Source of the DNA: Melampsora larici-populina 98AG31
Taxonomy: Eukaryota > Basidiomycota > Pucciniomycetes > Pucciniales > Melampsoraceae
Assembly (NCBI RefSeq): GCF_000204055.1
Contig: NW_006768765.1
Coordinates: 3,588,937-3,652,936 of the forward strand
Length of the DNA: 64,000 nt
Direction: 5' to 3'
The notes beneath the pieces are model-generated. The model was not told where the DNA came from and searched no databases. It worked only from the letters and a program-made list of their open reading frames with translations. A program made the position numbers and the translations under genes. This document shows, one piece after another, positions 45,501 through 57,889 of this stretch; position 1 is the first letter of the stretch; each line of letters begins with the position of its first letter.

Positions 45501-45690
45501 TATCGATATTTCAATTTGGTAAGTTTCTCTCCATTTGCCATCAAACCTTACTTTGACTGAAACTCTGGCTTTGATTGTACCTTTCAGGGACGTGGTTCGT
45601 CAAGAGTGGGTAGTGCCTCAGGGAACTATAAAAGTTTGGGTCGGAAGTAGTAGTCGAGATCTTAAGCTTCAAACCGGTTTCAGCTTCTGA
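42598..45690 (+). CDS. Secreted beta-glucosidase, glycoside hydrolase family 3
   Basis: Ten exons (42598-42791, 42868-42962, 43045-43290, 43357-43407, 43474-43647, 43720-44837, 44910-45056, 45138-45317, 45388-45518, 45588-45690) join to 812 residues. A signal peptide opens it (VFIWLFFTLSLTTCNAEIA, cleavage near residue 19-22). The GH3 N-terminal barrel shows LTTGA, LQDAPVGVR, NVALAPMMNLMRAPESGRNW, CAKHYLGNEQE and YVMCSYNRVN. The nucleophile is Asp308 in VLVSDWAA. The C-terminal alpha/beta sandwich has GSASIVLLKN and AGLPGQESGNA. A fibronectin-III-like domain ends the protein (VDGHEVAQLYLGFP, VLRGFERV). It removes terminal glucose from beta-glucans or cellobiose outside the cell. Many N-x-S/T sites fit a secreted glycoprotein. 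Length and domain order are standard for fungal GH3. Confidence 0.95.
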
Positions 45691-46345
45691 GACCTTTAAT
45701 AATTCCAAGTGATAGCAAAGCATAAATTTATCTCATCATTAACATCTTTCCTTGAACACTTTTTTTCGGTTTCTGAGACTCTTTATAGTTGATGGAAGAC
45801 TTTATTTGTTGATAAGCGTTGGACATAGATTTTGACTTTGTTTAATTGTCATGTTTAACATTAATCCTTTTGCGTAGCATTAATTTGAGAAGAATAACTT
45901 TGTGAAATGCAACTTGCTTTCACTAGGACCTTGGAAATCTCCTGCAGAGGTCCCTGATGAAAATGGTCAGGTTTTGGCCCCAAATCCCGCCAAAATACGT
46001 CATGAAAATGGTCAGGTTTTGCCAAGTCTTGGACTTTTTTCAGGATTTTTAGCCATCAGGTCTTGACCGCTCTTGAGAGCTCTCAAATTTCTGGGTTTTA
46101 CTGGACACTTTTGAGACAGCAAAACGCAACAAACGGCTCTTTACGGGTTCGTTGCCAAACATAGACATTGTTGGAACAACCATGTGAAGTTGAACATGGC
46201 TGTATTAAGGAACCGGACAGTATGTGTTTGACTAAGTAAGCAGATCAAAACCCAAGGTCCAAGACTTTTACCATCTTCACTGCACGGTTCAAGCCCAAGT
46301 AAGCTTAAATATGGCCCTCTTCCCTGCCACATCCATGAAAACAAG
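45691..46345. other. 3' flank of the beta-glucosidase gene, then repeat DNA
   Basis: No gene is supported. From about 45950 a repeated phrase (GAAAATGGTCAGGTTTTG, twice within 60 bp) marks the start of repeat-derived DNA. Confidence 0.45.
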
Positions 46346-47182
46346 GTGATAGTTTGCATCACATGTCATGTTTTGGAGGGGCTTGGACCAATGGATCTCA
46401 ATGTGAAGATAACTTTGGTGAAAACACATAAAGGTCAGATCCAAGTCTTGGAATTCAAGAGCTTCAAGCCCAAGCCAGCCCAGGCCCCCAAGCCAGATCT
46501 GGCTTGGGTTTTGAGCTTAACTAAGCTCCTCTTCTGATATGGCCACGCCCGCTCTAGGGATTAGGGCTTATACCCAGGCTTTGGGCTGAGACCAGCAAGG
46601 AATTTCAAGCACTTTTGCTCAAAATCCCTTTTTGAGGGCTCTAAACATTGTGCAATCTCACAAAAAAGTTCAACAGAGCTCTTTGTGAGCCTTGTACACA
46701 TGTGCATGCCACTTCTAGCACCATGTTACTTGAGAAAACGTCACAGTTGAACTGTTAAGCTTTTGTAAATCTAGGTCTAATTCAGTGTGCATGTGGGCTT
46801 GTGCGCTGAACCCTTCAAGATGACTTGATATTGAAATCAGATTTCCCCCTAATGTGAGAGTTGTGACAGGCTAAAAACAGTACAAGAAGAAGAAGAAGAG
46901 CTTCTTAAAGCTCTGCTGGATTTATTTCACGGTTTTACAGTGTTTAGAGCTCTTGCAAAAGTGCTTGAAATACCTGCTGGTCTCAGGGTCAAGTTAGCAA
47001 ATAATCCCTAAGCCCCTCTTCAAGAGGTTGTCTTGGAAGAGGGGCTTAGTTAAGCTTAAAGCCAATTTCAAGACTTGGAATTTATCTTTTTGGGTTTTCA
47101 CCAAAGTCATTTTGACATTGAGATCCATTGGTTCAAGCCCCTCCCACACATGAACTGCAATGAAAACCTTGCCAAATATCAT
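46346..47182. mobile_element. Foldback element with arms of about 300 bp
   Basis: The left arm (46346 to about 46680) and right arm (about 46865 to 47182) are inverted copies. Shared parts include the outer GAGGGGCTTGGACCAATGG / CCATTGGTTCAAGCCCCTC and the inner CAGCAAGGAATTTCAAGC / GCTTGAAATACCTGCTG. The hairpin AAGCCCCTCTTC...GAAGAGGGGCTTA near the junction is also present in the relative at 416-800. Conceptual translations of the two arms match each other, but they are too short and repetitive to be a gene. No transposase or clear target duplication was seen. Confidence 0.6.
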
Positions 47183-50100
47183 CAGTACATATCTACACTG
47201 TGCAGAATACCTGTTGCAGTTTCAACAAGAACAAGATTTATCCTCATGATCTGCATATGCTTCATGTTCTTGGGACTCTGTCAACACAAGCGCACATACC
47301 TCAAAAAAATTGAGAATGATGATCTCAGGTTTTTGCAGACTTTCAAGTGAACTATGTTGGCTGTATTTGCACAAAAAGCTGTCATCACAATAGCAACTTC
47401 TCCTTTTCACAAAGTCTTACTTTTGACATATTCAAAAGCTGGTTGGATAATGAACTCAGATTTTTCCATTTATGGCTCAACCAATAGATTTTTTCTATTT
47501 TGATACACAAAGGATTTCTTTACATTTCCAATAGCAACATTATTCTCAAAAAGTCTCATTTTCCACCTAGGAGTGTATACTTTCCCAGAACATGCATCAC
47601 AGAATCACCGTGTCCGTATCCGTGTAGCACGTCCACGTGCACACACCAAATACTTTCAATACATACTTGAAAGACACATTAAAGAGGTCTCCACAATAGG
47701 CATGTCTTCCCTTTGTCAACTGGGACGTTGGCACTCAGTTGACCCCAACTGCTGACAAAGGATCCCACAAATTCTTTTGTCAAATTGTCATTCACAAAGG
47801 GTGCTCGGCACCGATCTCAGACTAAAGCCTACCAAACAGCTTTCTGTTTTTTTTCAAAACTCTCCGTGTGTGCACGTCGACGTGCTACAAGGATACCGAC
47901 ATGGTGAATGTGTTGTAAATTTTCCTTGCTGTTCCTTCCAGAAGCAGAGCTCCACACCTGAACTTAAAAGCTTGCTCTACATATTTGAAAAGCACATCAT
48001 CTCTATGATGGTCACTTCATCTGCTTTGTTTGCCTACACTTTTAGTATACCCAAAAAGCTTGACATTGTCAATAAAATGAAATGTTGCTTTTTCTACTGA
48101 AATTCCCCCACTATAAGGGTCCCGGTCACTGGCTGTCTACATTCCTTGGGCTACAAAATCCTTCCTTCCTGTCAGGTTCCCTACTCAGCCTATTGTTTGG
48201 TCAAACTACTGAAGGCTCAGTGATGTGCCATGATTGAACTACTTCAGAGGTTCTTCTGACCTGGGGTAACTGTCTCTCATATGCATGAAGCCTTTTGTAA
48301 ACTGTTGATTGCTTATGCATGCTGCCCAGATAGATCTACAATCAGGTCAGCCACTAGCAAAGAACAGGTGATCTGCAAAATTGCCAACATCCTTTATCAG
48401 TACATTCTCCACATCTGGACCACAATTCCACATTACCTCACTCAATTTGTTCATCAATACATAAGTGAAGGATTTTTTGAATGAGGGTATATCCACATCA
48501 TCTGATGGCTCTTGACCATCTTCTGCCATTTGCATTCTCCATTTCATGACATATGGTACATAGTATTTGATGTTTTTATTGATTGGAGAACACAAACATT
48601 ATGTATGTTGTTTTGAGTCAGACTTAGTGTCCCTCTATCTATATTTGGTCTCAATGTCTTTGACATTGTTCAATTATCAAGTCAAACACTCCAGTGCCTG
48701 CATTTGGCTTTTTAAACTGGATGTTCAATGCATGATCATATCCATGTATTGCACAAGAATCTATTTGGTTCTTACATGATATATGTTACAGGACCCAATT
48801 AACCTTATGGCCATTGTATCTTCTTTGTGTTACTAGAGGAGTCTTTGTCAATAAACCTCTCTTGGTGAGCTGTAGCAGGCCACTTTGCCGGCTAAATTTG
48901 GCTCACAATAGTCAAAAGCATTTCAAGTGCACTTTGTGTATTACACATCAAATTTGAAGAGCTTTTCAGCTGTGCATATGAAAGGTATAAACAAATTTCT
49001 TCACCTCTCAATCTTTATTTCCTACACCTATCCACCACTTATCTAATAGTCTTTAATAAAGCTGCCTTCAAAACTCTTCCCTGTCTCACAACTCAACTTC
49101 TAACCAACTCTTTGTCTCTCACCATGCTTAAGTATAAAACATTCTGTACTGAAACCAGAAGTGTGTCTTCCAGTTCCAAAAAAATATTTATCTGTTATCA
49201 ATAGCATGTACAATTTTTAAGGGGTCTCAACAAGGCCCCAGATTTATTGCACTGTAGCAAGTCCTGGAGAGGCTATGTGTGAGGTATTTGTGAGTGCTTT
49301 AAAGTTGGAGGGTGGGCCTGCCAATTCCTTAGTATGTAATAAAACACCAATCACACCTCATAACTCAGTGTCAAGAGTTGGATACTTATACTACATAATA
49401 TACTTAACATGTATATGTAATTAAGTATGACTAGTAATAATAATTATAATAACACTAATAATAATAACAATAATGATAATAATAATTCATGGAGCCATTA
49501 AAGTGATATGAACAAATATCCCTACAGTTAGCTTTAGAGAGGAGAAAATATAAACCTCTCCTCTCTCAGCCTTCAAGCAAATCCCCCAAGCTTTTATTAC
49601 CACTAGTTTTAAAGAACAGTTAAGGATCTATTAAAGTAACATCAAGAGTCTTACAAAATATAAGACTGGTGATAACTTCATAACTTTGTTCAGCTTCCTG
49701 ACTAAAAGCAAGTAATACATACACTCTTTACCTTTCTGGATTCTCTACTTCCCCAAGTAGAAACAAACTAGGTTGGTGATTTCCAAACAACCTCAGGATA
49801 GTGGTCTACATACAAGGACTTAGGTTAAGAACAACCTCAAGTTGGCAACTGTAAGAACAACCAGTCTAGTGATCACTACCTCACTCTTTGATCTGTGAAT
49901 ATAAAGATTAAAGGAATCTCTTGGATACAACCATCAATAATTATAATAATGAACCATTAGAACTAAATCCTCCTTTTAAGGAGTCGACTAACTGTAGTCT
50001 GTCTGGAGTTGTCTAAACAGACTTTCAGCTACCCTTCCCTCTCTTTCTTTCTCTATTTCATATTGTAATTACACCACCGGCATCTATTAGGTTGTATCAT

Positions 50101-51004
50101 ATGTGAAACTTAATGTGGTGACAGAGTTCACAATAAGTTTCAAAGTTGGATTGAAACCTATTAAAATACAAGGTCCCCCTCTTGCCTTTAATAGGTTCCA
50201 ATTGAAAAATTGAGACTTATTGCAGACTCAGACACCACAACTTTGCTCAATCAGGTCTTGAACATAATAATTCCTGCAGTGTTACTACATATTTGAATTG
50301 TATTTACTTTCAAATCCAATTACATATATCATTGGTGAGCATAGAGTATTCCCAAAGAGGACCCTAACCCTCACATAATTGCAATTGCGACACAATTCAC
50401 AAACTACCATTATGGCAAGTTCCTTGCATTGCAGAATGCCACAACACAACACAACACAACACTGGCTTAAAGTTGGGCAGCTTCTAGTGGTCAGAGTGGT
50501 CTCACAGGGCAGTGGAATTTGTGTGAATAGAATCTGATATTGAGCCAAACAGTAAAGCCAAACAAATGTAAAGAAAACAAGAAGTAAAAAGGTGCATGTA
50601 AGCAAACAAAATGAGTGTAAAGAAGAGAAAAAGTAATTTCAATCAACACACAAGTGAGACAAGACGATTTATGAATAAAGGGAACAAATAAGTCAACAAG
50701 TGTATAAAAAACAAGTAGGTGAAAAAGTATTTAATAGGCAGAAACAATTATGATGAAAGAAATGAGATACAATTAAATCAGTTCTACTTTACTGGCTCCT
50801 TGTCTTTTGCCATTGCCAATTCCTTCCACTTGCCATTTGACAAATCCTTGCTAAATGCATGAACATAATCCAACATTTCAGAAAATTTACTGTTTTCCCA
50901 ATATCCAGCTTTCAAATACACAATTCTATTGGTTGTACAGCATCATTCTATATATCTCTATCATCCCCTGATTTGTGATTCTTCGATGTTATTTCTTAGC
51001 ATAT
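47183..51004. other. Repeat-rich stretch without supported genes
   Basis: It contains the CACCG-ended MITE at 47606, an AAT/AATAAT-rich tract (49430-49490) and a CAACA run (50443-50462). A minus-strand open frame at 48347-48595 has ordinary amino-acid composition but no motif I recognise. Nothing else is supported. Confidence 0.45.
47606..47906. mobile_element. 301 bp non-autonomous element, CACCG ends, TSD AAT
   Basis: The left end is CACCGTGTCCGTATCC and the right end is the inverted GGATACCGACATGGTG. AAT flanks both (47603-47605, 47907-47909). Just inside each end lies GTAGCACGTC-ACGTGCACACAC. The termini and 3-bp duplication match the CACTA-like element at 5916. Confidence 0.65.
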
Positions 51005-51824
51005 TCACTGCTGAGTGCACTCAGGGGGGAAATCGTTTTGAGCGCTTGGCGGCTCTAACTCTTCATATTCTAAGACTTTGATTTTGTTTTGGTTGTCTCT
51101 CCCTAAAGTGATGCGCGCGTAGAGAACATTGTGATGGTCGGGCTTCGCAGCCACGGCACCTACGATGGCAACCTTGACCGTCTTCCCATTTCTCTCTTTG
51201 GCAGTTGAGGGGCTCTCGCAATACACTAAAGATTTTTGTGCAACGTTTTTTTAGAAATTTGCACGTGATTCAGGTGAGAACAGAAGTCAGAACTACTGCA
51301 AACGGGTTTTTATGGTAGTACTAGAAAGCCCGAACGCGAATCTGGAACATACACGTCCCGATTTCCGTGCTCAAGACCTTGCCTGGCATGAAGGCTGCCA
51401 TGGCGATGCGAGTCGCTTATCGAAGATGATGACCAGGAATTACGAAGTTGATGTTAGAAATTTCCATAATCACATCGTCACATTGCGAGAGGAAGTTTAC
51501 TCACGTCGTATGCCGCCAGGGCAAACTGGACTTTTGAATATGACCTCCGAATCCATCCTGTCGAATACATCGTCCACCCTTCTGTTATCGAAGCCTGTAA
51601 AAACATCACCAATGAAGCCCTGGATTTCTTCCTTTGTGCATGGTGAATCTAGCATAGAAAGAGTAGTCAATCCATGAGTCTAGAGCAACAGCGTTCGCAC
51701 ATGACGATAGTGACCCACTTGTCACAGCAGGATTGTCTAGAAACTGGAATCCATTGCGCCAATTGAACGCCCCGATCAAAAAGGGAGATAGAACAAGTGG
51801 AAGAAGTGTAAAAATTCTGGTCAT
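51005..51824 (-). CDS. Candidate small secreted protein
   Basis: Three exons fit in frame: 51824-51719, 51594-51505 and 51225-51005, giving 138 residues. Exon 1 has a signal peptide (MTRIFTLLPLVLSPFLIGAF). Exon 2 encodes FDNRRVDDVFDRMDSEVIF, and exon 3 encodes KVAIVGAVAAKPDHHNVLYA and an acidic tail with a final Cys. The second intron (279 bp) is long for this genome and may hide another exon; a branch-like CTAAC and an AAG acceptor occur within it. Secondary-structure flavour and size resemble NTF2/SnoaL-like folds, but that is a guess. Small secreted proteins of rusts include effectors, yet nothing here proves that role. A plus-strand frame at 51312-51677 is a shadow. Confidence 0.5.
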
Positions 51825-53973
51825 GATGATATTAAGGTAATGATGAGATCTTTTTTGGACAAGAAAGGATATACGCAGAGAACGATCACGGATGATGATC
51901 AGATGAGGACCAATGATGAACCGATGGAGCACCAATGATGAACCGATGGAGGACTTTCTTTTATATTGGTGAGCAAAGCTTATACAGCACACCATTTGAT
52001 CTCACGCTTGAAATAAACTTTACGAGTTGAAGCATTCGAAGCATTGAAGCAATGCTTCACGCTCAGTCAACCAATACTTGAAATAATCCATCAACGTTTT
52101 GAGATGATAATTATGTACATATAATTTTTGCGGCACTCGATCGCTTCAGAGTACGATTTCTATGACCAGCTAGAATTTGTGTCCTATTTACGGATTAAGC
52201 TTTAAGGTTGCTACCATCGCCGGAACTCATGATGACTCATTGTGGTAAATGCAGAATGACTTCATTTCCATTTCATAATTGAGAACTCTGACTTGTTTGC
52301 TCAGAGTCATAGGACCTCGTCCTTTTTTGTTATCAGCATGAGGGATTTATATAGCTTTAGAATACTCAGCCTGAGGTTTGTAAGACATCAAGTATAAATC
52401 TTTCATAACGAACAAAAAGGTAAGAATTGGAAACGATTGCATTCCACTTTAAAGCAAGTCAAAAACGATGGCAGTTCACTTTGACATGAACGATTGCGGG
52501 TCACTTTCATATCTTACCTTGATAAGTGTCTCATCACGGCGACCGGGATCATTCGGATAGGCAAGCGGTATTTATAAGTCTGCACCCCAATCAAATCAAC
52601 AGCTACACCACACGCTCCTTACAACCTTGATCAACTTGTTCTCAGACACACCGTGAGGAACTCAATGTGAATATCGAGGTATACTCAACAAGTGTCATAT
52701 GACGGAGCTCGAGACCACCCGGATCAACTAGCAAGATCCATAAAACTTCACAGTTAAACCAAAGGGTGTAGGTTGGGGCTAAAGCCCATATGAAGGTACA
52801 GACTTCAAATTTGATAAATGAGAGTAACAGGACCTAGTATTGTAAGCTATCGTCCATAAACAAAAGCAATGGACTTCACATAATTTGTGTATCAGAAAAA
52901 TGTCAAAGCTTTTCAATGTTCTTTCAATCTTCTTTACAACACCTTTAGCAATCTCTTTGAGATTTTTTTTGATCAGATGACATAGAATATAAAAGAAAAC
53001 CCATCCATGCAAATTAAAAAATACATTGAGATTATTAAGTACCTCCTCATTGTGATACAAAGATGATTTATGATTCCAAAAAGAATCTCAAGACCATCTC
53101 AATCCACTTCCCACTTCCTCTTGCGCTGTGCTCTTAGCCATATCACATTTTTCATGTGTTCCTACTGATATCTTATCTCACACGCAGTTTTTCTTTATCA
53201 TTGCTTGACTTTTATGTCTAGCAACGTATTCAAGAGGGGAGGGCTTTTATGCTGTAAACAAGTCGATGACTTAGGTTCTCCGCAAGGAAGATGCCATTGC
53301 CAGGGTGGGATATAGTCTCATCATACAAGGTGAATGATTGTACTTCATCTACAAAAAGAATTTTCATTCTTCATTAACCAATTGAAATCAGTATGATATT
53401 TTGATTTCAATCAAAATCAAATCATAACAGATCTGTACAACTTTTTCTTGATCAACATTTTCTGATCCAAAAACCTCCAAGAAGAAAAAATGAACCCAAA
53501 AATGAACCCAATCTTTTTCTATCAAATCAAATCAAAAAAAAAGTTATAAATATAATTTTAAAAAAGCAAATGATGAAATCATATACCAAAAACGCATAAG
53601 AAAACCCATAAAAAACAATCTACAACCCGAAAAGATTTATACATACAATAGTTTTCTTCTCTCTTTCTTCTCTCCTTCTCTCTGTCTTTCTCTCTATCTC
53701 TGTCTTTCTCTCTATTTAGTTATAGAAACCGAAATATGAATCAACAGAAAACAAACATAATCATTATCTTGAGCAAAAATTACAAAAAAAGAGTAAGAGA
53801 AAACCTGAAGATTTTGGAAAACAGAACCCAAAGAAAAAGACAAAATTTCTATGAAGAATAATAAATACCCAAATAGCAAAAGAGCAAAGAACTCTATTTT
53901 TAAAGAAAATCATTTGTTGATTTTGTCTCCTTTAATGATAAGAGACCAACAAAAAAACAGAGTAAAAAAACCA
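51825..53973. other. Intergenic, AT-rich, no gene
   Basis: It holds a CT-rich low-complexity tract at 53650-53715 and otherwise AT-rich DNA. The minus-strand open frame at 52779-53060 is AT-driven with no motif. No RNA gene was recognised. Confidence 0.5.
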
Positions 53974-55913
53974 TCAATCTTTTGTGATTGATGAATTTTG
54001 ACCTTGATGATTATTTGTAGGAGTAGGTTGAACTTGAAGGTAATGTAAAATAGGTGATCCAACACAAGAAGAAGAACCAGCAATCGAAGCTGAAGGAGAA
54101 ATAGCTCGACGTTTGAAAGAATTCGAATTAGGTGAACAATCAAACCGATCTGTATCTTGAACTTCAACCCCACCAAGAAACAAAAACCAAAACCAAAAAC
54201 GTTCATCAAATTAGGTAATAAAAGGTAGAAACGAGAAATGAAAGTCTTACATCTCCTTTTGGCAGGTTTGGTCATGGTTCCAGTTCCTAGTGAAGAACAA
54301 GGAGATCCACCAAACGAATGATACCCGTTAATACCATAAGGTCTAGCAGGAGAAGGATCAGGAGAACCAGGAGAGATGACCAAAGGATTCGGTCCAACCG
54401 GATTAGCAGGATGAGTAAGAAGTGAAGGATGATGATTCGTATTAGTCGTTCCACTTCCACGAAACCGTTTCCATTTCTGGATTTCTAGGTTCATTCGTTG
54501 TTCTTCTGTTGTGCTTTCATCCATCATACTCGTTGATTCTCCTTCACTACTGTCTTCGCTTTCTTCGTCCCTTTTTCCTAAACTGTCATCCGGTCCTACT
54601 TGTTCTGGAAATCGATTCGTAGGCGGCGGTGGTAATGGTATGGATTTTCTTTCGGGATTTCCAAAGGGTGAAGAGGGTGTGCGTGGTATTAAGGGTGAAT
54701 GTAATGGATTTGGGGCTGGTGATGAGGGTGGGATGACGAATGGTACTGATCTAAATCTTCGATGGACTTCGGCTTCGGTTAAAAGATCTGGTGAAACGTC
54801 TTCGGTGCTTAGTTGAGCTGCTACTCTGAGATGTGCTTTTGGACGAGGCTGAAGATGAGTAAATCAAGCGAGTGAGATCGTAAGTCAATATTATCGTCCT
54901 TTAAATTGATGTTGAATGAAAGAGAAGAGAAAACGTACTAAAAGATTAGCTCGATTCACATGTTTCCTCCTGACCATTCTTGCACCAAAAGCACCGACTT
55001 GAGTCGAAGTTGAACGATGGGTATCATGATCAATAGGCATAGAAGTTTGACGAGAAGATCTATCTCTATCAGGATTTCCAGTTCCAAGACGGTCACCACT
55101 CATGATGGTATGATTCATACTTGAATCTGAAGATTCGATTTTTTCCTTCATTTTTCCTTTTCTAATTTGAGAACTACTAATACTTCGATCATCATCTATC
55201 ATCATTCCATCTGATTCTTCTTCGATTTCTTCTACTTCGATCTCCTCTACTTCTAGTTCTCCTTCTCCTTCATGATCTTCTAGTGAATTCATTAATAAAC
55301 TGTTGATCCCTCCTTGAGCATCTTCTAGATCTAAATCTGTTTCATCCCATGGTGATTCATCTGTCATTGCACATGTACTGACTGATCCACGATGATGAGG
55401 ATGATAACGTCCTTGGAGCAAAAGATGTTGTTGTTGTTGTTGATAAACACTTGAGCTGCCAATCGATGAAGTGACACTTAAAGTTCTTTGATGATGTGGG
55501 TTTTGGATATGATGAATATGATGATGCTGATGATATTTTGGTGGCGAACGAGTTGGGATTGAGATGATATCTAATGGACTATTAACTTTTTCAATTTCAG
55601 GTGAGATGTTTGATGAAGTAGAAGGAAATGAAGTTGAAGTTGAAGTTGAAGTAGAAGGGTTTCGGTTTGATAAGAATGAAACAGTTGAGATTAAAGAATG
55701 ATGTGATTGATTTGAAGCTAATTGTCTTAGATCAGGATGAGATGAAGTTCTTTTAATGATTTGATGATGCTGAGCAACTGGTTGGTTCAAGTTTGGTTGA
55801 TTTGGTTTGAAATTCAAATTAAAATTAAAATTCGATTTACTAGATGGATTTATCGATTCTTCTGACATCCTACGCTTGCTTGGTAAACTTGAACTTGATG
55901 GAACTGGATTCAT
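53974..55913 (-). CDS. Low-complexity nuclear-type protein with a conserved basic segment
   Basis: Three exons (55913-54939, 54848-54251, about 54161-53974) join to 586 residues. The N-terminal half is Ser/Asn/His-rich with a poly-Gln run and a strongly acidic stretch of E-V-E-E-I type repeats (about residues 215-240). The exon 1/2 junction falls inside the most ordered-looking segment: MVRRKHVNRANLL|PRPKAHLRVAAQL, followed by S-P-rich blocks and the basic KPAKRR. The closing part has FKRRAISPSAS. The style is that of a phospho-regulated nuclear regulator. I do not recognise the family. The acceptor of exon 3 is uncertain by a few codons. A damaged copy of part of exon 1 lies at 57890-58135. 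Confidence 0.7.
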
Positions 55914-57889
55914 CTTCCTTAATCCTACTAGAGAAATCGTTGAAAGGAAGAAGAAATTGTAAATTGATAATAATGAATCTCAATGGGAATCTAACAAAGT
56001 CTTTTTTGTCTCTCTTGAAGTTGGATGATGAACGGTTTGTAAGGATAGATCCAATTTAATTACTTTCAAAAAAAAGAAATCAAAGGGATAAATTCAAAAG
56101 AAGTAATTTACTATTAATGGTAAACAGGGACTGGATTGGATTCGAGATCTTAAGAAAAGACTACAAAGGATTCAAAAGAAGAAGAAGAAGAAATTGTGGA
56201 ATGGTTAAGAAGGTTTTTTTAAGATTTCATCAAGGGTTCAACAAATCAGGGTGGGGTTTCTCAAAATGATTCTTCTATCTTGAAAAAGTGGGAAAGTTTA
56301 AAACAACTTTTCAAAAGACCATTAAAGATTTCTTGATTTTATATAGAACTTGATCAAACCTCGACAACCATCCTCAAAAGCCAATCACAAACTCAATGGT
56401 TCTCATGATGTTGGGTTTACGTAAAATCAAAATCACGCGAATCAAGGGTGGATTGCGATGATGAATGCAATTGAATCGGATTCGAATTGAATTGGTTTCC
56501 ATACTTAACCTCAGAATTCAACCAGTTTAGATATAGTTTGGTTCACTAGTTTAAATCACATTGAATTTAATTGACAAAAAAAGTCTAATAAATTATGTAT
56601 TTCAATGGAAAATTTAATCAGGTGACCTACATCCTGTATCACTAGGATGCTTTTTAAAGTTCAAGTTACACTTACAGCGGTTCAAGAATCCTTCGGTTTA
56701 TTTGGTGGTCTTTTTTTTAAAGTTTTGGACAAAACTCGGAAAAAACTCATTTGGACAGTTCAAATTTGACAGATTCTAGTACAAAATCGGTTTCACCGAG
56801 GGTTTTAGCGAGGGTTTTGGACATTTATTTTGTTTTCATGCGGTAAAAAAAACCGAAGGATTCTTGAAGCGCTGTAACTCCCCCCTAGAACAAATTAAGC
56901 TAAAAAAGGGGTCATGAAACTAGAATGTCACATTCACAAGTCACCCAACTCATGTCTCAGGAAGTTGTCAAAGGGTCAAATGACTCTGAAGAAAATCAAG
57001 AATCACTACACTGATGATTTCATTGGGCTGGCATGATGTAGCATCAAGACCAGCCATACTAAAACATGTCAACACATCCTCAACTTTCTTCATATATCTG
57101 ACTTACAATTCTGATCATCTTCTTATCATCCTTGACCAGCTTCTTAGTTAGCTAAAAACTTGAGAGGAATAATTATTTCTAGGCATAAAGTAACAGCTCT
57201 TTGATGCTACTCTTTTAATATTAATGTTGTTGATCCAAACTAGACCTCAACCCTCTTCACACTCAACTTGACATCAGATGAGTGTTCAAATAACTTCTAC
57301 ATCTTTAAGTTCAGTTTTTCCTTTGATCTTCTTCAAGCAAGTACTACTTTTTCCTTTGATGATGCTCTTTTGTTTCTACTATTGATTAAATAATGACTAA
57401 GCAATCATTCTATTTTTTGCTTCTTCTTGAATTAAATACACTCATCTCTTACTCCTCTTGACGCTTTTTATATATGTATATTTTTCTCACTAAATCCTTT
57501 GATTATCAGTCTTCTTCTCTAAATTCACTTTATCAATTTTCAATCTAATCTAAATAATTTTTAAGTCTTACTTATCTTATCTTACGATATCCTTATCTTA
57601 ATCATATACTTCCTATCTACTTGTTTCAAATTTTGGTGCTCTCTATCTATCTTCTTTTGATTGTTGATGATTTATATACCCATAATTCTTGTCTACCTTC
57701 TTTATCTACTGGTATCAATAAACAAACTGTGAATATCTTGATAATATTGAACTAAATTCATCATGATGATACTTTTCAAGTTACAGATAACATGCATTCA
57801 ACCTTTCCCTTCTTGAAACCATCTGTTGTTCTACTAACCAATCAATCTAAATCATTTTTTGATTTTTGGTTTTTCATATTCTTCTTCCA
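55914..57889. other. Upstream region and intergenic DNA with one MITE
   Basis: The 5' flank of the low-complexity protein gene, then AT-rich DNA holding the MITE at 56673-56876. No gene is supported. Confidence 0.5.
56673..56876. mobile_element. 204 bp MITE, TSD ACT
   Basis: The ends are TACAGCGGTTCAAGAATCC and the inverted GGATTCTTGAAGCGCTGTA, continuing inward as TTCGGTTTATTT / AAAAAAACCGAA. ACT flanks both (56670-56672, 56877-56879). The terminal TACAGC(C/G)GTT word resembles the MITE family at 2709 and 13941, but the duplication length differs. Confidence 0.7.

Noticed and set aside
49370..50290. Possible LTR followed by a TGGTGACAGAG primer-binding-like word
   Set aside because: No matching TG...CA ends, no second LTR and no target duplication were found.
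51312..51677. Plus-strand 121-residue frame
   Set aside because: It overlaps the spliced minus-strand gene with a signal peptide and has no motif of its own.
54511..54816. Gly-rich plus-strand frame
   Set aside because: It is the antisense shadow of exon 2 of the 586-residue gene.
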